This document shows positions 51,968 to 59,678 of a stretch of 64,000 bases of DNA, piece after piece. The notes under the pieces are model-generated. The model had not been told where the DNA came from. It did no database searches and saw only the letters and a list, made by a program, of their open reading frames with translations. The stretch's first letter is position 1. Every line of letters starts with the position of its first letter. The translations under genes were made by a program, and so were the position numbers. The stretch covers positions 1,210,606 through 1,274,605 of the forward strand of contig JAMPBN010000001.1 in NCBI GenBank assembly GCA_023666665.1, read 5' to 3'. The DNA comes from Prevotella sp. Its GTDB lineage: Bacteria; Bacteroidota; Bacteroidia; Bacteroidales; Muribaculaceae.

Positions 51968-52689
51968 AACGCATTATCCCGCTGATATTGGCCGGTTTGG
52001 CTCTGGCGCTGATGAGTCTGGTGGAGCCTGTGGCTCCCGATATGGACCAAATTCGCGAAGAGGTTACCAACCCAACGTCGAAATACTACTATCCGAAACT
52101 GATGGCGCAATATGAGCGCAACGAAACCATCATGACGCTCGACGACTTCCGCCGTCTGTATCTCGGCGCGATGTTTGCCGAAGATTTCAACCCCTACCGC
52201 ACGTCGCCATATGCCGCAGTGGTAGAGGACCTCTATTTCAAGTCGCACCACAGCGGCCGCGAATGCGACGAAATCATCAAGTACGCCCAGCTTTCGCTTC
52301 AGGATGATCCCTTTAACCTGCAGCAGATTGACTATCTGATTTACGCCCTGCGCGAAAAGAAGAAAAACAACCTTGCCAACATCTGGCAGTTTCGCCTCAA
52401 CCATATTCTCGAGGCCATAGTAAGCACCGGCACGGGGCTTGACCCGGAGCACGCCTGGTATGTAATCAACCCCAAACACGAGTATTTTCTGCTCAACAAA
52501 ATGGGCCGTATTGCCACCGGGTTTGAGTTCAAGCAGCCCTGGTATGACCACATCAGCGTGGAGCCCAAGGGTACAAAAGACTCTACCGACTACTACTTCA
52601 ACTCGCGCTACTTCCTGGAGCAATATCGCCTGAAATATCCCGACGACAGCGACGGCGCAGACGAAGAATATGGCCCTTACAATAATTGA
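51964..52689 (+). CDS. DUF4919 protein
   Basis: 241 residues, exported (hydrophobic start RIIPLILAGLALALMSLV). The conserved part reads PTSKYYYPKLMAQYERNETIMTLDDFRRLYLGAMF, with NPYRTSPY and a late DLYFKSHHSGRECDEII. This fits the Bacteroidetes DUF4919 family, whose function is unknown. ATG 51964 overlaps the miaB stop; its 3' end overlaps birA by 20 bases. Confidence 0.82.
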   Translation: MKRIIPLILAGLALALMSLVEPVAPDMDQIREEVTNPTSKYYYPKLMAQYERNETIMTLDDFRRLYLGAMFAEDFNPYRTSPYAAVVEDLYFKSHHSGRECDEIIKYAQLSLQDDPFNLQQIDYLIYALREKKKNNLANIWQFRLNHILEAIVSTGTGLDPEHAWYVINPKHEYFLLNKMGRIATGFEFKQPWYDHISVEPKGTKDSTDYYFNSRYFLEQYRLKYPDDSDGADEEYGPYNN

Positions 52690-53356
52690 GAGCTGCCCCA
52701 GCAGCAACTCGGCGCTGCCCCGCACGGCAGCCCACGGCGATGCGCTGATGGCTCTGGAGCAGACCGCCGGACGCGGCCAGAGGGGAAACACCTGGGAGGC
52801 CGAACCGCGCAAGAACATCACCTTGAGCCTGATGCTACGCCCCGAGGGGTTGCCGGCTGTGAGGCAGTTTGAGCTGTCGGAGGCCGTGGCGCTCGGCGTT
52901 GCCGACCTCGTTGAAGAACTCGGAGTAGGCGACGTGAGGGTTAAGTGGCCCAACGACATCTACGTCGGCGACCGCAAAATCTGCGGAATATTGATAGAGA
53001 ACGCCTTGAGCGGCAACCTGATAGGCCGATCGATTGCCGGAATAGGCCTTAACGTGAACCAGACGGAGTTTCGCAGTGACGCGCCGAATCCGGTGTCGCT
53101 GCGTCAACTCACCGGGCGGGAATATGACCTCAAGGCTACGGCTGAGCGGATGATAGCGCTGATTATAAGCCGCTTGGGGCGCGACAACCACGCGGAATAT
53201 CGCAGCCGCCTATGGCGCGGCATGGGGGAATGGCTTTGGCGCACCCCGGGGGGCGAAATTTTCAGCGCCGCGATTGTCGACGTGCTGCCCGACGGCCGCC
53301 TCTGCCTGAGCGGACGGCGCGACCCATACCCCTTTAAGTCAGTTTTTCCCGCTTAA
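52670..53356 (+). CDS. birA: Biotin--protein ligase without DNA-binding domain
   Basis: 228 residues. Attaches biotin to carboxylase carrier proteins. SCPSSNSAL, EQTAGRGQRGNTWEAEP (29-45) with the RGxRG biotinyl-AMP loop, and VKWPNDIYVGDRKICGILIE are diagnostic. There is no N-terminal helix-turn-helix, so it is not the bifunctional repressor form. Last gene of the LytM-miaB run; the end is 1 base from a convergent small gene. Confidence 0.94.
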   Translation: MALTIIESCPSSNSALPRTAAHGDALMALEQTAGRGQRGNTWEAEPRKNITLSLMLRPEGLPAVRQFELSEAVALGVADLVEELGVGDVRVKWPNDIYVGDRKICGILIENALSGNLIGRSIAGIGLNVNQTEFRSDAPNPVSLRQLTGREYDLKATAERMIALIISRLGRDNHAEYRSRLWRGMGEWLWRTPGGEIFSAAIVDVLPDGRLCLSGRRDPYPFKSVFPA

Positions 53357-53357
53357 A

Positions 53358-53624
53358 TCATTCGGCGGTTACGTCGTCGTCGAGGAAGGGGCGGGGATTG
53401 GGCGTTGGGCGCCGGGCTTTGGGCTTTGGGCGATGGGCCTTAGGCGATGGGCTTTGGGTGTTGGGCGCCGGGCTTTGGGCGCTGGGCGCCGGGCTTTGGG
53501 TGTTGGGTGCTGGGCTTTGGGCGTTGGGGGCGGGGAGCAAGGCGAGGGTGATGACGGCGAGGAGGAGCAGGATGCCGGTGAGGAGCAGGGCGAGGCGCTG
53601 GGGGTAGGTGAGGCGGCTTTTCAT
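53358..53624 (-). CDS. Small membrane protein with 7-residue PAPNxQS repeats
   Basis: 88 residues: a basic start (MKSRLTYPQR), one membrane helix (about 11-30), then PAPNAQS, PAPNTQS, PAPSAQS, PAPNTQS, PSPKAHR, PKPKARR, PTPNPRP and an acidic end FLDDDVTAE. The 7-residue repeat is the direct translation of three 7-base DNA units. It starts 4 bases downstream of the transporter gene, so it is probably the last gene of that operon. I do not recognise a family; the array may have replaced or cut a longer C-terminus. Confidence 0.6.
   Translation of the reverse strand: MKSRLTYPQRLALLLTGILLLLAVITLALLPAPNAQSPAPNTQSPAPSAQSPAPNTQSPSPKAHRPKPKARRPTPNPRPFLDDDVTAE
53401..53526. repeat. Heptamer array GGCTTTG/GGCGNNG, 18 units, inside a small gene
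   Basis: Eighteen consecutive 7-base units (GGCGTTG, GGCGCCG, GGCTTTG and variants) in perfect register. No unit carries a stop in the coding frame. It is the longest array in the window. Confidence 0.92.
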
Positions 53625-53628
53625 GGCG

Positions 53629-54987
53629 TCAGAGCAGCGGGGAAATCAGCACCAATAGGATGAGCACCGGGGCAACGTAGCGCACAATGAGCAGCACGGG
53701 CATAAATAGCCGCGACTTGAAGTGGCCGAAGTTGGTCATCTGGTTATGCAGCAGCTTTTTGGGCGCCACCCATCCCATATACAGGCAGAGTCCGATAGAG
53801 GCTATGGGGAGGAGCAGCTCGGCGGTGAGGAAGTCGAGGAAGTCAAAGAGATTGCGACCGAAGATGGTGAAGCCGCTGAGCGACGAGAAACTCTGCGAGC
53901 AGACAATGCTGAGCAGAAGCACGGGAATCATCAGGGTGAACACGGCGCGTCGGCGCGAGTAGTTCAGACGATCCTGGAGGCAGCGCACGGCAACTTCCGT
54001 AATGCTGACCGTGGAGGTCAGGGCGGCAATAAACAACAACAGGAAGAAGAGCGCCGACCACACGGAGCTGCCGGGCAGGTGGGTAAACACCTCGGGGAGA
54101 GTGACAAAAACCAGCGTGGTGCCGACAAGGCTGTGGTCCTGAAGCCCGAAAGTCATCACTGCAGGGAAGATGATTATGCCCATCATGACGGCCACGAGGA
54201 GGTCGAGCATCGACACGGTGATGGCGGTGCGCACCAGGCGCGTGCGTGCCGGATAATATGCCGCGTAAGTAACGAGAATGCCCATGCCGAGGCTCAGCGA
54301 AAAGAATGCCTGGCCCAGGGCGGAAAGCCAGGTTTGGGCCGTTACCTTGGAGAAGTCGGGCTTGAGGAAGAACTCCAGACCCTCGCCGGCTCCGGGCAGG
54401 GTCATGGCCACTCCGCAGAATATCAGCAGCAGGACAAAGAGCATGGGCATCAGAACGTTGCTCAGGCGCTCAATTCCCTTGCTCACGCCGCTAATGAGCA
54501 CTCCGAGATTCAGAAGCACGGCAATGGCGGTAAAAATGGCGGGCAAGGTGGGGGTGCAGACATACTGTTGCATCTTGTCGGCAAAGAAGCCGGAGGAGTT
54601 GCCTCCGCTGAAAAGATTGCCGCTGACGCTGCCGCAGAGATACTCCAGGGTCCAGCCGGTCACCACCATATAAAACAGGGCGATGAGCGTCGGGGTAATG
54701 ACCGAAAGCACGCCGACGGCGCTCCAACCGCGCTTTTTGGGCGTAACGGCGGCAAAGGCACCAATCACGTCGGTGCGCCCGGCGCGGCCAAGGGCAAATT
54801 CGGCAACCATCACCGGGATGCCGAGCAGCAGCACGCAGAGAACGTAGATGAGCAGAAATGCGGCACCTCCGCCGGCCTGCGCCTCGGCGGGGAAGCGCCA
54901 AATGTTGCCCAGACCCACTGCCGACCCCACTGTGGCGGCAATAAGCCCGAGCTTTGACTTGAATTGGTTAGCACTTGATGATGACAT
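53629..54987 (-). CDS. Sodium:neurotransmitter-symporter (NSS) family transporter
   Basis: 452 residues, about 11-12 membrane helices. SKLGLIAATVGSAVGLGNIWRFPAEAQAGGGAAFLLIY (11-48) is the NSS signature with the unwound TM1 that binds sodium and substrate. Bacterial members usually carry amino acids or related compounds. ATG 54987 (MSSSSANQF) is preferred; the extension upstream would overlap mgtE. It lies within the operon headed by rsh, after mgtE. Confidence 0.92.
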   Translation of the reverse strand: MSSSSANQFKSKLGLIAATVGSAVGLGNIWRFPAEAQAGGGAAFLLIYVLCVLLLGIPVMVAEFALGRAGRTDVIGAFAAVTPKKRGWSAVGVLSVITPTLIALFYMVVTGWTLEYLCGSVSGNLFSGGNSSGFFADKMQQYVCTPTLPAIFTAIAVLLNLGVLISGVSKGIERLSNVLMPMLFVLLLIFCGVAMTLPGAGEGLEFFLKPDFSKVTAQTWLSALGQAFFSLSLGMGILVTYAAYYPARTRLVRTAITVSMLDLLVAVMMGIIIFPAVMTFGLQDHSLVGTTLVFVTLPEVFTHLPGSSVWSALFFLLLFIAALTSTVSITEVAVRCLQDRLNYSRRRAVFTLMIPVLLLSIVCSQSFSSLSGFTIFGRNLFDFLDFLTAELLLPIASIGLCLYMGWVAPKKLLHNQMTNFGHFKSRLFMPVLLIVRYVAPVLILLVLISPLL

Positions 54988-55034
54988 AATATAACAGCAT
55001 TTATCCGTAAAAACAGTTTCGGCCCGCGGCGGGT

Positions 55035-56402
55035 TCATACTACCAGGCCGAAGCGGGTGAGCAGCGCAGTGGAGATGGTCATATAGATAACCATACCGAT
55101 AATGTCGTTGGTAATGGTTATGAAGGGACCGGTAGCCAGCGCAGGGTCAATCTTGAAGCGCTCAAGGGTGAGGGGCACCAGAGTGCCGAACACGCTGGAG
55201 AAAATCACCACGGCAAAGAGGCTGAGTGCCACGGCAATGGTGGTTACCGACATCGGCGAGTAGGCAAAGCAGTTGTAGACGAAAATTGCCAGGGCAATTA
55301 TAGTGGCGTTGAGCAACCCGATGCCGATTTCCTTGACTATCTGCTTGGAGGAGTGTTTGATATCGAGCGAGCCGTTGGCCAGACCCTGCACCACGATTGC
55401 CGACGACTGGATGCCGACGTTGCCGCCGGTGCCGCCAATCAGCGGAATGAAGAGGGCGAGGGCGGGGTTGGTGGCAAATCCGGCTTCGAAGTTTCCGAGA
55501 ATCAGCGAGTTGCCGATTCCGCCGGCAATGCCGATGAGCAGCCACGGCAGGCGCGCCTTGGTCTGCACGAGCCAGGAGTCGTCGGTTTCAACGTCGCCCG
55601 ACAGACCTGATGCCAACTGGTAGTCGCGCTCGGCGCTCTCGCGCACGGTGTCCATCACGTCGTCGACGGTAATCTGTCCGACGAGTCGTCCGGCAGCATC
55701 GACCACGGGCATCGCCACGAGGTCATACTTTTCAAAGTCCTGGGCCACGTCGTCGAGGTCGGTGTCAGTTTTCACGCTTGCCGGGTCGGCCTCCATAACG
55801 TGTTTGATTTTGCTAACCGATGGGTGGGTGAGCATCTTTTTCAGCGGAAGGACTCCTCGCAGGCGCTCTTCATTGTCGACCACGTAGACGTAGTAAATCT
55901 CGTCGAGATCCTCGGCCTGAAGGCGCATCTCCTTGATGCATTCGGGCATTGACCAGTTTTCGTTGACCACAATCATCTCCGTGCTCATCAGCGAGCCGGC
56001 GGTGTTTTCGGGGTACTTCATCAGGTCAATGATGTCGCCGGCCTGCTCAACGTCGTCGAGCTGGGCAAGCACCTCTTCCTGGTCTTCCTTGTCGAGTTCC
56101 TGAAGAATGTCGGCGGCATCGTCGGTGTCCATATGATCCACCTGCTTTGCGATGACCTCGTTGGGCAGGGCTTCGAGGAGCTTGTGGCGCTCGTCTTCGT
56201 CGAGTTCAAGCAATACGTCGGCGGCGGTTTCCTCATCGAGCAGCTTATAGAGGAACTCGGCCTCGTGGAGGTCAAGATCCTGATATAGTTCGGCAATATC
56301 GGCGGGGTGGAGCGACGAGAGTTCGCGGCGAGCGGCCTCAACGTCGCCCGTGGCGATAATGTCGCGGATTTTCTCTAAGTATTCGGGGCTGTATTCCTTC
56401 AT
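55035..56402 (-). CDS. mgtE: Magnesium transporter MgtE
   Basis: 455 residues. The N-terminal superhelical Mg-sensing domain (LHPADIAELYQDLDLHEAEFLYKLLDEETAADVLLELDEDER), two CBS domains and five C-terminal membrane helices are all present. IPLIGGTGGNVGIQSSAIVVQGLA is the conserved pore region. The protein imports Mg2+ and gates by intracellular Mg2+. It overlaps rsmD by 4 bases. Confidence 0.95.
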   Translation of the reverse strand: MKEYSPEYLEKIRDIIATGDVEAARRELSSLHPADIAELYQDLDLHEAEFLYKLLDEETAADVLLELDEDERHKLLEALPNEVIAKQVDHMDTDDAADILQELDKEDQEEVLAQLDDVEQAGDIIDLMKYPENTAGSLMSTEMIVVNENWSMPECIKEMRLQAEDLDEIYYVYVVDNEERLRGVLPLKKMLTHPSVSKIKHVMEADPASVKTDTDLDDVAQDFEKYDLVAMPVVDAAGRLVGQITVDDVMDTVRESAERDYQLASGLSGDVETDDSWLVQTKARLPWLLIGIAGGIGNSLILGNFEAGFATNPALALFIPLIGGTGGNVGIQSSAIVVQGLANGSLDIKHSSKQIVKEIGIGLLNATIIALAIFVYNCFAYSPMSVTTIAVALSLFAVVIFSSVFGTLVPLTLERFKIDPALATGPFITITNDIIGMVIYMTISTALLTRFGLVV

Positions 56403-56935
56403 TGCTTGCGAAAGATTGAGAAGTTAACACTGCCGTAGACGCGGCGTTCAATAAATTCGGGGCAAGAGGAGTAGTCGCGGTCCTTGCCGTGTTCGAGCAC
56501 CACGAGGGTATCGGCTCCGCAGGCTCCCGAGGCGAGGATGGCGGGGAGCACGTCGTTGAAGTTCTCCAGGTTGTATGGCGGGTCGGCAAAGATTAGGTCA
56601 ACCGGGCTGATGGCGCTCTCGAGGTAGCGGAAGGCATCGCCGCGCACAATGTTGAGTTCCTTGCAGTTGAGCTGCTGGCGCACTTTTTCGATGAAGCGAA
56701 ACTGAGTGGCGGTTTTCTCAACGGCGGTTACCGCTGCGGCTCCGCGGCTCACCATTTCAAGGGAGATGGCTCCGGTGCCGGCAAAGAGGTCGAGGGCGGT
56801 GATGCCGTCGAAGTCAATCAGATTTTCAAGAACGTTGAAAATGTTTTCGCGGGCAAAGTCGGTGGTGGGTCGCGCAGATATGTTGGTTGGCACGTCGAAA
56901 CGCCGACGGCCGTATTTTCCTCGTATGATTCTCAT
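56399..56935 (-). CDS. rsmD: 16S rRNA (guanine966-N2)-methyltransferase
   Basis: 178 residues. MRIIRGKYGRRRFDVP at the start is the RsmD signature. ARPTTDFARENIFNVL, LDLFAGTGAISLEMVSRGA (SAM loop) and the catalytic FADPPYNL follow. It modifies small-subunit rRNA. Four-base overlaps on both sides keep it in the rsh operon. Confidence 0.94.
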   Translation of the reverse strand: MRIIRGKYGRRRFDVPTNISARPTTDFARENIFNVLENLIDFDGITALDLFAGTGAISLEMVSRGAAAVTAVEKTATQFRFIEKVRQQLNCKELNIVRGDAFRYLESAISPVDLIFADPPYNLENFNDVLPAILASGACGADTLVVLEHGKDRDYSSCPEFIERRVYGSVNFSIFRKQ

Positions 56936-57663
56936 AAGAAAAGTGTGTCGAGAGGCGCGCCGGTTTGTTGGCGCAGTTTAACGAGCGGTTCACAGAGCGA
57001 GAGAGGCAGAATTTTGGCGTTGGGGTTGACTTGGGCAATGAGCGCGGTGATTTCCTCGGCGGAGTCGGCCGAGAGAAAGACGGGGTCGTCGGCCTGCGCA
57101 ACGGCAAGGATATAATAAGCGCAGTCGGCGGGAGCCACCGCGGGGAGGCGGTTGAGGTATTCAAGGCGGTCGGTGAGGCGCAGCAGTGTCAGTCCGTCGC
57201 CGTCGGCCAGGGCATATACCCCCGGTTCGGTCAGCCGGTCGGCGCAGAGGCTCAGACAGTGGTGAAAGCGTGCGCAGGCAAACGTGCGGGTCAGGAAGTT
57301 GTGCAGCTCCGAGGGGAGAGCGTAGCAGATAATGCCGTCGCGCAGCAGGGTGCGGTCGGTGTCATAGTCGGGGAGCATTGCCTCGGCCATTGCCTCGATC
57401 AGTTCATCGGTGCCCTCGGGTGCGGTGAAGAACTCGCGGGTGGCAAAAATGAGGTCGGTCGACTCAAAATCGCCGAGCAGCTCGGGGTTGTCGTAGACCA
57501 GCGACTTGATGCCGTTGAGCGAAAATTCGCACGCAAAAGTCTTGGCGGCGCTCGGCGCAGCGTCGCGTCCGGGCGGCAGAATCACCATGTGTGCCGTGCG
57601 TGAGTCAAGGCGCAAAATGAGTCTGAGCCGCAGGGTGTCGTCGTCAGTCAGTTGCGGAGTCAT
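56932..57663 (-). CDS. DUF3822 protein
   Basis: 243 residues. The pattern LRLILRLDSRTAHMVIL at the start, FATREFFTAPEG in the middle and the actin-like alternating strands fit the Bacteroidetes DUF3822 family. That family resembles an ASKHA-type fold and is usually found directly upstream of rsmD. Function unknown; conserved neighbourhood suggests a link to ribosome modification or wall growth. Overlaps both neighbours by 4 bases. Confidence 0.82.
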   Translation of the reverse strand: MTPQLTDDDTLRLRLILRLDSRTAHMVILPPGRDAAPSAAKTFACEFSLNGIKSLVYDNPELLGDFESTDLIFATREFFTAPEGTDELIEAMAEAMLPDYDTDRTLLRDGIICYALPSELHNFLTRTFACARFHHCLSLCADRLTEPGVYALADGDGLTLLRLTDRLEYLNRLPAVAPADCAYYILAVAQADDPVFLSADSAEEITALIAQVNPNAKILPLSLCEPLVKLRQQTGAPLDTLFL

Positions 57664-59678
57664 TTCTTTTCGGGGTAGGCAATGCGTGAGTGATATATGG
57701 TGAGCAGGCGCTTCACGAAGCAGTCTTTAATGATTTTGATATCGCGGAATGCCAGCGGGGAGTCGTTGTGAAGTCCCTCGGCAACCTGGCCGTCAATCAC
57801 CTTGTTGACGAGTTCGGTAATCGCTTCGGGCGAGTAGTTTTTGAGCGAGCGCGAGGCGGCCTCGACCGAGTCAGCCATCATCAGTATGGAGCTTTCAATG
57901 GTCGAGGGGTTCGGCCCGGGGTAGCGGAACGGCGTGGTGTCAACCTCCTCGCCGGGGTGTTGGTTGCAGTAGGTTACGTAGAAGTAGCGGGTCAGCCCGG
58001 TGCCGTGGTGCTCGGCAATGAACTTGCGTATTGCCGAGGGGAGTTTGGCCTTGTCGGCGCGGCGCAGTCCGTCGCTGACGTGGGCGGTGATGATGCGGGC
58101 ACTCTGCTGTGGGTCGAGGGCATCGTGGGGGTTTACGCCGTGTTGGTTTTCGGTGAAGAACGCGGGGTTTTCAATCTTGCCGATGTCGTGGTAGAGCGCT
58201 CCGGCGCGTATGAGCTGCACGTTGGCTCCGACCTTGACGGCGGCCTCGGCGGCAAGGTTGCTCACGGCCATGGCGTGCTGAAAGGTGCCGGGGCATTCCT
58301 TGGAGAGCTCGCGCAGAATGGGGTGGTTGATGTCGCTGAGTTCCACCAGACCCACCGTTGAGGTAAAGCCGAGCAGTCGCTCGAACACGAAAATCAGCAC
58401 GTAGGCAAACGATACGAACACTACGTTGATTGCCAGCATTCCCAACATTCTAGGCGAGAGCGACGAGAGGTCGCCGGTGAGCATCACGTTGACGGCGAGA
58501 TACGTCAGCGAATAGCCGATGAACACGAGCGCGGCGGTGCGCAGCAGCTGCGAGCGGCGACTCATCTCCTTGAGGGAGTTGATGGCGATTGAGGCTCCCA
58601 CGAACTGCATGGAAAGAAATTCCAGCGGGAAGTGGGCTATTGAACCGGCTATCAGGGTGGTAATCAGAGTGGTGAACATTGCCGTGCGGCCGTCGAAGAA
58701 CACTATAATCATTATGGCCACCATAGAGAACGGCACGATATACAGCCCCATATCGAAGCTGCTCGACATCAGGAAAGCAAAGATGCTGAACGCCACCACC
58801 AGGCCGGTGAGGTATGCCACAACAATTGGTTGGCGGAACAGGCGCGGGCGGAAAATCAGCATGAAAATGCCGAGCAGCGCCATCAGGATGCCAACGTAGA
58901 GCACTTTGGCCAGCCAGGCATAAACCGAGCTGCCTCCGGTGCCGTTGCCGCGCTCGGCGAGCATGGTTTCGTAGGTCTGGAGAGTGGTATATAGCTGTAG
59001 GGTAACCACTTCGCCGCGGTCAATGATGCGTTCACCCTGCTGAATCACACCAATCGGGGCGGTGGCTTTCTGACACAGGTCGGCACGCATGCGCTCCGAC
59101 ACGATGGTGTCGAGTACCACGTTGGGGGTCAGCATTGTGGCGATTTTCGACTGCTCGATGGCGCGGTGGGCCTCGTCGCCGGGCAACTGCTCCTTGAGCC
59201 ATTCATAGGCCTTGCGCGGGGATCGGAGCCGGTCGGTTGATTTCTTGGTGAGCACATTGCCCGAGGCCACGCGCACGGCCTTGAGCCGACCCTGCGAAAT
59301 GTCGTTATACACCTCTTCGTCAACAATGCCGGCGGAGTAGACCTCTTTGACTTTCTGAGTGAGACGCGAGCGCGTTGTGGTACTCACGCCCTCAACCTCG
59401 CCGAGTTCGCGAGCCAGGCGGGTGCGCACTGCTTCGTCTACCGACACCAGGCGCTTGTACACGGGGATAAACGTGCGGTTAATCGAGTCGATGGCGGCCT
59501 CGGTGGTCAGCGAGTCGGGGCGGATGGGTATGTCGAATGGCGCGGTGAGCAACTGATAGTTCCATGGGCGGTTGACCTGATAGATGTATGTTGAGGCAGA
59601 GTGGCGCGGCAGCAGCCACACGATTATCAGAGTGCCAATCAGCAGGCAGAGAATCTGGAGGGTATATCGCTTTTTCAT
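57660..59678 (-). CDS. 7TM-HD (PgpH-type) phosphodiesterase
   Basis: 672 residues. A membrane helix at the start, an extracellular 7TM-HDED-like domain (about 35-255), seven membrane helices (about 260-450) and a cytoplasmic HD domain with LYHDIGKIENPAFFTENQ. Proteins of this layout (PgpH) hydrolyse cyclic di-AMP in Firmicutes and others. The substrate is inferred from that family. It overlaps rsh by 4 bases, so a (p)ppGpp enzyme and a cyclic-dinucleotide enzyme are made from the same message. Confidence 0.9.
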   Translation of the reverse strand: MKKRYTLQILCLLIGTLIIVWLLPRHSASTYIYQVNRPWNYQLLTAPFDIPIRPDSLTTEAAIDSINRTFIPVYKRLVSVDEAVRTRLARELGEVEGVSTTTRSRLTQKVKEVYSAGIVDEEVYNDISQGRLKAVRVASGNVLTKKSTDRLRSPRKAYEWLKEQLPGDEAHRAIEQSKIATMLTPNVVLDTIVSERMRADLCQKATAPIGVIQQGERIIDRGEVVTLQLYTTLQTYETMLAERGNGTGGSSVYAWLAKVLYVGILMALLGIFMLIFRPRLFRQPIVVAYLTGLVVAFSIFAFLMSSSFDMGLYIVPFSMVAIMIIVFFDGRTAMFTTLITTLIAGSIAHFPLEFLSMQFVGASIAINSLKEMSRRSQLLRTAALVFIGYSLTYLAVNVMLTGDLSSLSPRMLGMLAINVVFVSFAYVLIFVFERLLGFTSTVGLVELSDINHPILRELSKECPGTFQHAMAVSNLAAEAAVKVGANVQLIRAGALYHDIGKIENPAFFTENQHGVNPHDALDPQQSARIITAHVSDGLRRADKAKLPSAIRKFIAEHHGTGLTRYFYVTYCNQHPGEEVDTTPFRYPGPNPSTIESSILMMADSVEAASRSLKNYSPEAITELVNKVIDGQVAEGLHNDSPLAFRDIKIIKDCFVKRLLTIYHSRIAYPEKK

